A program made the translations under genes and the position numbers. The notes beneath the pieces were generated by a model. That model was given only the letters and a program-made list of their open reading frames with translations, was not told the DNA's origin and did not search any database. Source: FEN-1279 sp964501535 (lineage in GTDB: Bacteria; Bacteroidota; Ignavibacteria; Tepidaquicellales; Tepidaquicellaceae). Taken from it: a DNA stretch of 64,000 bases. Below are positions 9,127 through 17,781 of the stretch, piece by piece (position 1 is the first letter of the stretch; each line of letters starts with the position of its first letter). The DNA lies in contig CAZCSV010000006.1 of the NCBI GenBank assembly GCA_964501535.1, positions 62,001-126,000 on the forward strand, in the 5' to 3' direction.

Positions 9127-10575
9127 ATGAATAATACAATAAAATTTATACTTGATGATAATATCGTTGAAATTGATTTCTCAAAGGAAAAATATTTAAA
9201 ACCAACAACAACCGTATTGAACTATCTCCGCAGTCTGAGCAATCACAAAGGTGTAAAAGAAGGTTGCGCGGAAGGTGATTGCGGTGCCTGTACTGTTGTT
9301 CTGGGGGAAAGAGATGCTGACAGAAAATTAAAATATAAAGCCGTGGATTCCTGTCTGATTTTTTTACCTATGATTCATGGTAAACAATTAATTACAGTTG
9401 AAAATTTAGCTCAGAGAGAAAACGGTAAAGAGGTACTTCACCCTGTTCAGGAAATGATGGTTAATTCATTCGGAAGTCAATGCGGGTACTGCACTCCGGG
9501 ATTCATTATGTCACTTTTCGCACTGTATAAAAATCATAATAATCCTTCGCGGGAAGTTATCGAGGACTCTCTTAGCGGGAATCTTTGCCGTTGTACCGGT
9601 TATCAGCAAATTCTGGAAGCAGCGTTTAATGCATGCAATAAAAACGGTATTGACCATTTTTCCGAGAATGAGGAATTAACATTAAAAATATTAAAAGAAA
9701 TCGGCAGAAATAAAACGATGATAATGCTTAGTACGGAAAAACAGACTTATTTCCGTCCGTTAACACTCGATGATGCATTAATGTTAAGGAAACATTATAA
9801 AAACGCTGTTGTGATTAACGGTGCAACAGACGTAGCATTAAAGCAAACTAAAAAGAATGAATTGATTACGGAAATAATCGACATTTCCGGTGTGGATGAA
9901 CTGAAAATTTATGACGAAGAAGAAAACGGTTTTTATTTTGGTTCAGGAATTTCTCTTGAAAAAATGAAATATTTGTGTGAAAAGGAATACCGCTCTTTCT
10001 ACGATATCTTAAAGGTGTTTGGTTCCCTGCAAATCAGAAATGCAGCAACGATAGGCGGAAACATTGGTTCTGCATCGCCTATAGGCGATACGTTGCCGGT
10101 GCTGATTGCCTACAAGGCAAAAGTGATATTGCAGAGCAGTAAAAATAAGAGAGAGCTTTATGTAGAAGATTTCATAAAGGGATACAGAAAGACTGATTTG
10201 AAACCTGATGAAATAATTACTTCAGTGTTCATTCCGAAACCCGAAAAAAATGTGATAATAAAATCTTATAAAGTTTCAAAAAGAAAAGACCTCGATATTT
10301 CAACCGTGAGTCTCTCCTGCAGATTGCTTAAGGAAAAAGGGACTGTAAAAGAAATAATATTGGCATTCGGGGGAATGGCCGAAACACCAAAACGTGCATT
10401 GATAACGGAAGAGTTACTGAGAGGTAAACAATGGGACAGGAAAAATATAGACTCGGCAATGAAAGTATTATATACCGAATTCAGTCCGATTTCGGATGCA
10501 AGAGCATCGGCTGAATTCAGGAGGGTAGCGGCGAAAAATCTGTTGATGAAATTTTATATGGAAGCGACTTTTTAA
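9127..10575 (+). CDS. xdhA: Xanthine dehydrogenase, iron-sulfur/FAD subunit
   Basis: The ATG at 9127 ('MNNTIKFILDDNIVEIDF') is preferred over an in-frame TTG at 9109; the product has 482 residues. The N-terminal plant-type 2Fe-2S domain shows 'GCAEGDCGACTVVLG' and a later Cys; the second, helical 2Fe-2S domain shows 'CGYCTPGFIMSLFALY' and 'CRCTGYQQI'. The FAD domain follows, with 'GATDVALK' and 'IRNAATIGGNIGSASPIGD'. In the family this subunit carries electrons from the molybdenum centre to FAD and then to NAD+. The gene for the molybdenum subunit starts 33 bp downstream. The combined FeS-FAD layout is the bacterial XdhA type rather than the split CoxS/CoxM type. Confidence 0.93.
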   Translation: MNNTIKFILDDNIVEIDFSKEKYLKPTTTVLNYLRSLSNHKGVKEGCAEGDCGACTVVLGERDADRKLKYKAVDSCLIFLPMIHGKQLITVENLAQRENGKEVLHPVQEMMVNSFGSQCGYCTPGFIMSLFALYKNHNNPSREVIEDSLSGNLCRCTGYQQILEAAFNACNKNGIDHFSENEELTLKILKEIGRNKTMIMLSTEKQTYFRPLTLDDALMLRKHYKNAVVINGATDVALKQTKKNELITEIIDISGVDELKIYDEEENGFYFGSGISLEKMKYLCEKEYRSFYDILKVFGSLQIRNAATIGGNIGSASPIGDTLPVLIAYKAKVILQSSKNKRELYVEDFIKGYRKTDLKPDEIITSVFIPKPEKNVIIKSYKVSKRKDLDISTVSLSCRLLKEKGTVKEIILAFGGMAETPKRALITEELLRGKQWDRKNIDSAMKVLYTEFSPISDARASAEFRRVAAKNLLMKFYMEATF

Positions 10576-10608
10576 ATCAAGTTTATTGAAAGTATAAAAA
10601 AATAGTTT

Positions 10609-12891
10609 ATGCTGTTACACGAAAGCGCTAAAAAACATGTGACCGGTGAAGCGATTTACGTAAACGATATTGATATCGGCAGTGAAATGTTAATTGGACA
10701 TATTGTTTACGGTAAATATGCTCACGCTAAAATATTAAGTTTCGATACGGATAAAGCAAAATCTCTGCCCGGAGTATATGCAGTGCTTTCCTATAAAGAC
10801 ATTCCCGGCGAGAACCAGATGGGACCGGTTATTAAAGACGAACCTTGTCTGGCGGAGAAGGAGGTAACATTTATAGGGCAGGCGATTTTTCTTATTGCGG
10901 CAAAAGACAAAGATACCGCATTAGCGGCTGAAAAATTAATCGATATTGAATATGAACCACTGGATGCCGTACTCGATTTAGAAACCGCGATAAAAAAAGA
11001 AAATATTATTGCACCGCGGAGAAAAATCGAAAGAGGAGATTTTGATAAAGTATTAAAGAATTCCAAGCATAAAATAAACGGAATATTGAAAACCGGTGCT
11101 CAGGAGCACTGGTATCTCGAAACGCAGAGCTGTCTTTGCGTACCGGGTGAAGATAGAAGCGTAAAAGTGTATAGTTCGACACAACATCCGAGCGAAACAC
11201 AGGCGATTATAGCGGAAGTGCTCGGTTTGAAATCGAATGAAGTTGAGGTCGAAGTGAGAAGAATCGGTGGTGCATTCGGCGGAAAAGAAACACAGGCAAA
11301 TCATGTTTCCTCATGGTGTGCATTGCTTTGTAATGCAACGAGGAAACCTGTAAAGATTCATCTTTTCAGGGACGACGACCAGATTATGACCGGAAAACGT
11401 CACAGGTTCCTGTCGAAATACGAATCCGGTTTCGATGATGAGGGAATTATTAATGCATATTCGGTAGAACTGAACAGTGATGCAGGAGCTGCAACGGATT
11501 TATCCATGGCAATTCTCGAGAGAGCCATGCTTCATGCAGATAATGCATATTACATTCCCAATATGCGTGTGATTGGAAAAGCATATAAAACCAACCTACC
11601 GTCCAATACGGCTTTTCGCGGATTCGGCGGGCCTCAGGGGATTGTTGTAATTGAAGCTGTAATAGATAGGATTGCGAGATTTCTAAAAAAGGATGCATCC
11701 GAAATAAGATATAAAAACTTATATCAGTCCTCTAAAAATAATATCACTCATTATGGAGAGGAAGTAGAAAATAACAGGCTGCAAATTATTTTTGATAAAC
11801 TTATAAAATCATCTGATTATAAAAAAAGAAGAGAGGAAATAAATAATTTCAATTCAAAAAATGAATTTGAAAAAAAAGGTCTGGCAATAACTCCCGTGAA
11901 ATTCGGGATATCCTTCACAACAGCATTCTTAAATCAGGCGGGAGCACTTGTAAATATTTATAAGGACGGTTCCGTGCTTGTAAATCACGGCGGAACGGAA
12001 ATGGGGCAGGGACTGTATACTAAAATACTCGGCATAGCTTCTGCCGAACTCGGAATAAGTCCTGAATATATAATTGTGGATGCGACAAATACTTCCAAAG
12101 TTCCGAATACATCCGCTACTGCGGCATCATCCGGAAGCGATATGAACGGATTCGCGGTGAAAAAAGCAATAGATAAATTAAAGGGGAGATTAGCTGAAGT
12201 TGCAGTGGATATGCTTGGCGGAAATGCAAAACCTGAAAATATTACTTTCGAAGAAAATTATGTCTTCGATAAAACCAGTACCGGTAATAAAATTGCATTC
12301 AAGGATTTAATATCTACGGCTTATTTAAATCAAGTAAGTTTAAGTGCGACAGGTTTTTACAAAACTCCCGATATATGGTTCGACAGGGAAAAGGGTATCG
12401 GTCGTCCTTTTCATTACTTCGCATTCGGAATGGCTGTGTCGGAGGTATTGGTTGATACTCTGACAGGTTATCATAAAATTTTAAGAACGGATATTCTTCA
12501 CGATGTTGGAAATTCGCTGAATGAAGAAATTGATAAAGGTCAGGTTGTCGGCGGATTTATACAGGGTGCCGGTTGGTGCACGACCGAAGATATAAAGTGG
12601 GATGGAAAGGGAAATCTTCTGAATTATTCTCCGGACACATATAAAATCCCGACAATTCAGGATATACCAACTGATTTCAGAGTCGAACTTCTTGAGGGCT
12701 ATCCGAATCCGAATACTATAAGGAGCAGTAAGGCAGTCGGCGAGCCGCCTCTGATGCTTGCATTCTCCGTTTGGCTTGCGATAAAAGATGCAATTTCGGC
12801 GGTAGGAAATCACGAAACCGAACCTGAATTTTCATTGCCTTCGACGAATGAAGTGATAGTACTATCGGCGGAGAAGTTGAGAAATATATAA
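10609..12891 (+). CDS. xdhB: Xanthine dehydrogenase, molybdopterin-binding subunit
   Basis: A 760-residue molybdenum hydroxylase large subunit. Cofactor and active-site motifs are all in place: 'GGAFGGKETQ', 'NTAFRGFGGPQG', 'GGTEMGQGLYTK' and the catalytic-Glu motif 'VGEPPLMLA'. The Glu after GGK and the Arg in FRGFGG correspond to the two residues that bind the purine ring in bovine xanthine oxidase (E802 and R880), so hypoxanthine/xanthine oxidation is favoured over aldehyde oxidation. It forms an operon with xdhA. No xdhC-type sulfur-insertion factor gene is next to it, so maturation must be encoded elsewhere. An AT-rich hairpin at 12902-12925 follows the stop. Confidence 0.94.
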   Translation: MLLHESAKKHVTGEAIYVNDIDIGSEMLIGHIVYGKYAHAKILSFDTDKAKSLPGVYAVLSYKDIPGENQMGPVIKDEPCLAEKEVTFIGQAIFLIAAKDKDTALAAEKLIDIEYEPLDAVLDLETAIKKENIIAPRRKIERGDFDKVLKNSKHKINGILKTGAQEHWYLETQSCLCVPGEDRSVKVYSSTQHPSETQAIIAEVLGLKSNEVEVEVRRIGGAFGGKETQANHVSSWCALLCNATRKPVKIHLFRDDDQIMTGKRHRFLSKYESGFDDEGIINAYSVELNSDAGAATDLSMAILERAMLHADNAYYIPNMRVIGKAYKTNLPSNTAFRGFGGPQGIVVIEAVIDRIARFLKKDASEIRYKNLYQSSKNNITHYGEEVENNRLQIIFDKLIKSSDYKKRREEINNFNSKNEFEKKGLAITPVKFGISFTTAFLNQAGALVNIYKDGSVLVNHGGTEMGQGLYTKILGIASAELGISPEYIIVDATNTSKVPNTSATAASSGSDMNGFAVKKAIDKLKGRLAEVAVDMLGGNAKPENITFEENYVFDKTSTGNKIAFKDLISTAYLNQVSLSATGFYKTPDIWFDREKGIGRPFHYFAFGMAVSEVLVDTLTGYHKILRTDILHDVGNSLNEEIDKGQVVGGFIQGAGWCTTEDIKWDGKGNLLNYSPDTYKIPTIQDIPTDFRVELLEGYPNPNTIRSSKAVGEPPLMLAFSVWLAIKDAISAVGNHETEPEFSLPSTNEVIVLSAEKLRNI

Positions 12892-12901
12892 GAACTCCGA
12901 T

Positions 12902-12925
12902 ATATTTATGATACATCATAAATAT
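12902..12925 (+). terminator. Hairpin after xdhB
   Basis: A perfect 11-bp inverted repeat with a 2-base loop ('ATATTTATGAT'-AC-'ATCATAAATAT') starts 10 bp after the xdhB stop and is followed by TTTATTCTTG. The stem is all weak pairs except one G-C, so termination may be modest. Confidence 0.5.
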
Positions 12926-12993
12926 TTTATTCTTGTATTAAAATATTATTTTCTCTATAATTGAAATAAATATATTTATTTATCGGAGGAAAA

Positions 12994-15192
12994 ATGAAAA
13001 AGATAATTCTTACATTTTCACTCTTTTTGATAGTATTAATTAATTCAAATCTTTATTCTCAATCAGGATGGTTATTATTAAGACCGTATCCGAATAATAC
13101 AGAGCATGTATCTCAATTTTGCTTTCCGAACAAAAATACTGGATATTCGGTAAATTCATTTTCATATATTAATAGTTATACAGTATTATATAAAACAACT
13201 AATGCGGGTTTAAATTGGTTTAGATTGAATCTAAGTACAAATTCAGGTATTGGTTCTTTTTGCTTCTTAAATGCTGATACTGGTTTTTGTTCGATGGGTG
13301 AATATATTTCTAATAGTGGTATTTATAAAACTACAAATGGTGGAAACAATTGGATTCTTAAGAGTGGATACAGTTCAACAGCTATAACTTTTGTAAATGA
13401 ATCTACAGGGTACTCTGTATGTGGATCTGAATATGGGCCAAAATTACAAAAAACAACGAATAGTGGAGATAATTGGCAATATATTGATCCGAATATTCCC
13501 GGATGGTATAAATCAATGCACGATATAAAATTCTTTAATGCAATGACGGGTTTATTTTGTGGAGATTATTATTATTTATTGAGAACAACAAACGGAGGAT
13601 ATAATTGGAATTTTGTTTATTCTACTGATGCTGGAATATTCTATTCCATTTCCATTGTAAATGACAGTGTCGCATTTGTTTCAGGTAATCACGGAAGAAT
13701 TGCTAAAACAACCAATATTGGACAAAATTGGACGACATATACTTATAATGATGAGCATTTTAGAAAAAACGAATTTCTTGACGAGAATACGGGATATGTA
13801 AGTTTTTCAAATAATATGAATTATCAAGGTCATTTGCAAAAAACCACTAATAGTGGTTTAAGTTGGGAAATGAAACTTGAAGTCCCTGAATATTATGAAA
13901 TTAATTATTTCCATTTTTTCGACAAAAATGAGGGCTATGTATATCGAGAATTCGGAGATTTAATGAAAACTACGAACGGAGGAAATAACTGGTACACAGA
14001 AACTCCAAGGGATAATTTCAAATCGATAAACATGATAAATGAAAATACTGGATACAGCGGAGGGACAATAGGTAATCTTTATAAAACTACGAATGGCTCA
14101 GCAAACTGGAGTGATGTAAATTGGATTATAAAAAATAATTTTGCAGGTTCTTCTATAAATGATATTTGTTTTTTCAATTTAAAAAGAGGTATTGTTCTGT
14201 CCGATAGCGGAAAAATATTTATAACAAATGATTCTGCTAATAGTTGGACAACAATTACAACCGGTACAATTGCAAATCTAAAAAGAGTTTGTTTTTTGGA
14301 TAATAATACAGGAATTGTAATTGGAAAAAATGGAACTGTTTTAAGAACGACAAATTCAGGAACGAACTGGACAACAATTAATATTAGTAGCGCATTAAAT
14401 CTTAATGGAATTTGTAAAACACCTACAGGAAGTTTATTCATTTGCGGTGATACGTCATTTATCTTAAAATCTACAAACGCAGGAGTAAATTGGAATTTTA
14501 TTCCAACACCCTCGTCAAAACATTTAAACTCTGTTGCATTTAAGAATGATAATTTCGGATATGTAGTTGGAGATACTGGAACCGCATATAAAACTTCGAA
14601 TGGTGGAATAAACTGGCAAAAAGAAAATTATTTAGTGACATCTGAAAAATTAAATTACGCTAAATGGTATAACGATTCTTCTTTGTGTATTGTTGGAAAT
14701 AACAATACAATTAGAATGACAAGAAACAATGGCAACTATTGGGGATGGTCAAAAGATTCAGCCGGATTTCCGGGATATGCAAGAATCTATCAGGGACATA
14801 TTAACTTTGTTCAATTTGTAAATAATAATTCAGGTTTTGTATGTGGGAGTTTTGGTTTAATTGAAAGAACAACAGATGGAGGAGGTCAATTAATAAATGG
14901 TATAATAAATAATGGAATCACAATTCCTGATTGTTATATTCTTAACCAAAACTATCCTAACCCGTTTAATCCTTCAACAAATATAAAATATCAGATTAAA
15001 AGTAATACTCTTGTTATACTTAAAATATTTGATATTCTCGGGAAAGAAGTTGAGACATTAGTGAACGAAAAGCAATCACCCGGAACTTTCGAGATTCAAT
15101 GGAATGGCTCGAACTACCCGAGCGGTGTGTATTTTTATCAATTGAAAGCAGAAAACTTTTCTGAAACAAAGCGGATGATTTTAATTAAATAA
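12994..15192 (+). CDS. Secreted YCF48/BNR-like repeat protein with T9SS-type sorting tail
   Basis: This 732-residue protein has an N-terminal signal peptide ('ILTFSLFLIVLINSNLYSQ') and a good ribosome site ('GGAGG' 6 bases before the ATG). Residues about 45-640 carry some 14 repeats of the type 'YKTTNGGNNW' alternating with 'F.N.NTGY', the pattern of YCF48/Hcf136-like beta-propellers. The last 85 residues are a sorting domain: 'NQNYPNPFNPSTNIKYQI', 'LGKEVETLVNEK', 'PSGVYFYQL', ending 'KRMILIK'. In T9SS organisms this domain directs export and surface attachment or release. The repeats suggest a binding or scaffold role; no catalytic motif is visible. A paralogue of the same design lies at 31297-33483. 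Confidence 0.85.
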   Translation: MKKIILTFSLFLIVLINSNLYSQSGWLLLRPYPNNTEHVSQFCFPNKNTGYSVNSFSYINSYTVLYKTTNAGLNWFRLNLSTNSGIGSFCFLNADTGFCSMGEYISNSGIYKTTNGGNNWILKSGYSSTAITFVNESTGYSVCGSEYGPKLQKTTNSGDNWQYIDPNIPGWYKSMHDIKFFNAMTGLFCGDYYYLLRTTNGGYNWNFVYSTDAGIFYSISIVNDSVAFVSGNHGRIAKTTNIGQNWTTYTYNDEHFRKNEFLDENTGYVSFSNNMNYQGHLQKTTNSGLSWEMKLEVPEYYEINYFHFFDKNEGYVYREFGDLMKTTNGGNNWYTETPRDNFKSINMINENTGYSGGTIGNLYKTTNGSANWSDVNWIIKNNFAGSSINDICFFNLKRGIVLSDSGKIFITNDSANSWTTITTGTIANLKRVCFLDNNTGIVIGKNGTVLRTTNSGTNWTTINISSALNLNGICKTPTGSLFICGDTSFILKSTNAGVNWNFIPTPSSKHLNSVAFKNDNFGYVVGDTGTAYKTSNGGINWQKENYLVTSEKLNYAKWYNDSSLCIVGNNNTIRMTRNNGNYWGWSKDSAGFPGYARIYQGHINFVQFVNNNSGFVCGSFGLIERTTDGGGQLINGIINNGITIPDCYILNQNYPNPFNPSTNIKYQIKSNTLVILKIFDILGKEVETLVNEKQSPGTFEIQWNGSNYPSGVYFYQLKAENFSETKRMILIK

Positions 15193-15196
15193 GTTT

Positions 15197-15278
15197 AAAA
15201 CTACAAAAGTCTTAATTTGTAAAGAGTAAATAACTATAAAAGTTTTAGCATTCTATAAGGAAAGACTTTTGTAGTTTT
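15197..15278. repeat. REP-like palindromic unit, left flank of RAYT
   Basis: The arms 'AAAACTACAAAAGTCT' (15197-15212) and 'AGACTTTTGTAGTTTT' (15263-15278) are perfect 16-base reverse complements. The unit lies between the T9SS gene stop (15192) and the RAYT start (15295). Besides the arms, it shares 'TTTGTAAAGA'-like and 'CTATAAGG'-like inner sequence with the other copies. Each arm contains the tetranucleotide GTAG (or CTAC), the short motif known at the foot of many REPs. Confidence 0.88.
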
Positions 15279-15294
15279 CTATCTATAAATTGTT

Positions 15295-15885
15295 ATGCAA
15301 GAAAACTGTTTCTATCATATTTATAACAGGGGTAATAACAAAGAAAATATTTTTTTATGTGATGCTAATTATGAATATTTTTTGAAGAAATATTATAAGT
15401 ATTTGAATAATTTTGTTGAGGTATATGCATATTGTTTAATGCCTAATCATTTTCACTTTCTAATAAAAGTAAAAAAATATGTTAAATATGATAAAACAGA
15501 AAGCACATCAAAGACTACATTAAGACCAATTGTAAAAGCATTTAGAGATTTTTTCATTGTTTATTCAAAATCATTTAATAATATGTATTCCCGAACCGGA
15601 AGCCTTTTCCAATATAAATTTAAAAGAAAAGTAATAACGGATATTAATTATTTTATCAGGGTAATCGCATATATTCATAATAATCCGGTTAGAAATAAGC
15701 TATGTGAAAAAGTTTCAGATTGGAAATACAGTTCCTATTCAGCAATTATAAGTAACAAGAAAACAAGTGTTAAACGAAATGATGTGCTTGAGTTTTTTGG
15801 AAATAGTAAAAAGGAATTTGAAGAATATCATGAATTTTATTCAACATTAGCCGAGGATAGGGATTTTTTATTTAAAAAAGAGTAA
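15295..15885 (+). CDS. REP-associated tyrosine transposase (RAYT, Y1/HUH family)
   Basis: A 196-residue single-domain protein. The start region 'CFYHIYNRGNNKENIF', the HUH metal-binding motif 'YCLMPNHFHFLIK' (His-x-His) and the C-terminal 'YIHNNPVRNKLCEKVSDWKYSSYSA' are the three marks of the RAYT branch of Y1 transposases; the catalytic Tyr is expected in the YIHNNP helix. RAYTs are single-strand DNA nucleases related to IS200/IS605 TnpA that recognise REP hairpins instead of insertion-sequence ends. Matching palindromic units sit 17 bp before the ATG and 7 bp after the stop, the expected arrangement. The gene appears intact. Whether it is active cannot be judged. Confidence 0.9.
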   Translation: MQENCFYHIYNRGNNKENIFLCDANYEYFLKKYYKYLNNFVEVYAYCLMPNHFHFLIKVKKYVKYDKTESTSKTTLRPIVKAFRDFFIVYSKSFNNMYSRTGSLFQYKFKRKVITDINYFIRVIAYIHNNPVRNKLCEKVSDWKYSSYSAIISNKKTSVKRNDVLEFFGNSKKEFEEYHEFYSTLAEDRDFLFKKE

Positions 15886-15891
15886 ACAGGA

Positions 15892-15972
15892 AAAACTACA
15901 AAAGTCTGAGTTAATAAATAATTTTCGTCAATAAAAATAATAAGTTTTTATAGAGTAAGACTTTTGTAGTTT
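15892..15972. repeat. REP-like palindromic unit, right flank of RAYT
   Basis: The left arm 'AAAACTACAAAAGTCT' is at 15892-15907 and the right arm 'AGACTTTTGTAGTTT' at 15958-15972, 81 bp in total as in the solitary copy at 9004-9084. It begins 7 bp after the RAYT stop codon. Confidence 0.88.
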
Positions 15973-15997
15973 CTAATGATATTATGATTTCAGTTTC

Positions 15998-16023
15998 TTA
16001 TAAAATGAGACTTTTGTAGTTTT
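15998..16023. repeat. Half REP-like unit (right end only)
   Basis: The sequence 'TCTTATAAAATGAGACTTTT' followed by 'GTAGTTTT' matches the right end of the full units (compare 'TTTATAAAATTAGACTTTT' at 9059-9077), but no opposite arm is seen nearby. It is 35 bp beyond the right-flank unit and 18 bp before the TTG start of the next gene. Confidence 0.75.
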
Positions 16024-16041
16024 GAGAAACTTTATTTTAAT

Positions 16042-17535
16042 TTGATTAACAAAAACTCTCTCATAAAAATATTTTTCCTTTCAATTTATCTATTCACCTT
16101 TTTTTCCTGTGAAGAAGAAACCCAAAAAAATGAAAAAGTCGAGACACCAATCCCTGAAGTTAAAGATACTGTAGCCCAAAATCCCGATTATGAAATTATA
16201 GTTGCGTCTTTTCTCGGTGATGAAAAAAGGTGTTATTATGGAGACAATCCGCCGTCATCACTCGATTTAATCTGGAAGTGCTGGCTTGGCGGAGGAAATT
16301 CTCATATGCCATATAATGAGAACGGCACGAGTCAAAGATACGGTGCAGGCTGGACGGGGCAGCCATTGCTTTTCAGAGAAAAAGATGAATTGTTTTTACT
16401 GCAGGGTTCGTATGATTATCATTTGAGGAAAATCCGTGCAGAGGACGGCGAGGTAGTATGGAAATACAGATTCGATGATGCAATTAAAGGAACGGGAACA
16501 TTATGGCTGAATAAAAATACCGAGAGGGAAGAATCAAAACTGATTGTGCTTCAGGGAAGCAGACAAAATTCTTTTTCGTTGCATAATTTTAAGTGTATAT
16601 CTGCTGTTACGGGTGAAGAGCTTTTCAGAATGAAGGTAGAAAAAACTCCCAGTTGCAGCCGTGATGTCGACGGTTCGGCATTAATCGTGAATGATACGGC
16701 ATATATCGGATTTGAAAACGGATTATTTAAAGTGTTCAATCCGAATGATGATTATTCAGCGAAGAATAAAAATTTCTATGAGCCTGAAATTTATAATGAA
16801 CTAAAATTATACAGCTCGAACGACATTTCGCGAAGGGGTTGCAATATTATTACGGAATCCTCGCCTGCATTGTTAGGGAGAAAAATATATATTGCCGCAG
16901 GTTCGGGTTATGTATACGGTTATAACATAGATAAAGGAGAAATCGACTGGGAATTTTATATCGGTTCTGATTTAAACGGTTCCTGTGTTGTAACTGAAGA
17001 TAGTTGTTTGCTTGTACCTGTGGAAAAGCAGTTCATTGCCGGTTATGGCGGGATGTTAAAACTGAATCCGGGAAAAGACCCGGATAACGCAGTCGAATGG
17101 TATTTCCCAGTGAATAATTTGCGTCTGCTCGACTGGAACGGAGGAATAATAGGCAGTGCATGCATAAACGATAAGTATAAATCCCCTGGTCAAAAGTCAC
17201 TTGCGGCATTTTCAGGAATAGACGGTTATATATATGTTGTTAATTATAAAACCTTCAGCAAAACAACAAAGAGTTATGACGGTAAATCGACTGTGGATAT
17301 GCCGGAATTAGTATTTAAGTATAAAATCGGCTCTTCGATATCCACGCCTGTGTTTTTTAAAGATAAATTGATTGCAGCGGGATATGGCGGAATATTTTTA
17401 TTCGGATTCGATGAGAATTACGAGTTTACTTTACTCGATAAAAAGCCATATGTATTCGAAGCCACACCAATTGTATATGATTATAAAATTTATATTGCAT
17501 CAAAAGATGGTTATCTTTACTGTTTCGGGGAATAA
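16042..17535 (+). CDS. PQQ-like beta-propeller lipoprotein
   Basis: A 497-residue protein starting at a TTG; no in-frame ATG exists upstream before a stop, and the first residues after it form a clean lipoprotein signal ('IKIFFLSIYLFTFFSC', Cys near position 23). The rest shows repeating propeller blades of PQQ type: 'RKIRAEDGEVVWKYRFDD', 'GYNIDKGEIDWEFYIG', 'YDYKIYIASKDGYLYCF'. Related proteins include BamB-like and quinoprotein-like propellers, but no enzymatic residues stand out, so a structural or binding role at the outer membrane is all I can say. The REP half-unit ends 18 bp before the TTG, so the mobile repeat may have replaced the original upstream region. Confidence 0.78.
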   Translation: MINKNSLIKIFFLSIYLFTFFSCEEETQKNEKVETPIPEVKDTVAQNPDYEIIVASFLGDEKRCYYGDNPPSSLDLIWKCWLGGGNSHMPYNENGTSQRYGAGWTGQPLLFREKDELFLLQGSYDYHLRKIRAEDGEVVWKYRFDDAIKGTGTLWLNKNTEREESKLIVLQGSRQNSFSLHNFKCISAVTGEELFRMKVEKTPSCSRDVDGSALIVNDTAYIGFENGLFKVFNPNDDYSAKNKNFYEPEIYNELKLYSSNDISRRGCNIITESSPALLGRKIYIAAGSGYVYGYNIDKGEIDWEFYIGSDLNGSCVVTEDSCLLVPVEKQFIAGYGGMLKLNPGKDPDNAVEWYFPVNNLRLLDWNGGIIGSACINDKYKSPGQKSLAAFSGIDGYIYVVNYKTFSKTTKSYDGKSTVDMPELVFKYKIGSSISTPVFFKDKLIAAGYGGIFLFGFDENYEFTLLDKKPYVFEATPIVYDYKIYIASKDGYLYCFGE

Positions 17536-17610
17536 AATTATATGATATTTGATATCTGTTCGAATAAAATTATGTATTAATAATTTTAGCCGGTGATGAT
17601 ATTGTTCTCA

Positions 17611-17672
17611 TCAAATCGGACATTTTCTGTCTTATTTTAAAATTTTTTCATATTTGTTTTTATCCGATTTGA
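17611..17672. promoter_or_regulatory. Inverted repeat upstream of zinc-ribbon gene
   Basis: 'TCAAATCGGA' (17611-17620) and 'TCCGATTTGA' (17663-17672) are exact reverse complements separated by 42 bp, lying 110-171 bp before the next gene. It could be a pair of operator half-sites or a leader-RNA stem; a chance match cannot be excluded. Confidence 0.3.
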
Positions 17673-17781
17673 CTATATTCGCATATTAATAAAATAATGA
17701 CTCTCGATAGGGATTTCCCTGTGCATTATATTTTTTTAAAATCTTATCTAAAAAAGGTTATACAAATACGGAGGATTTCTT

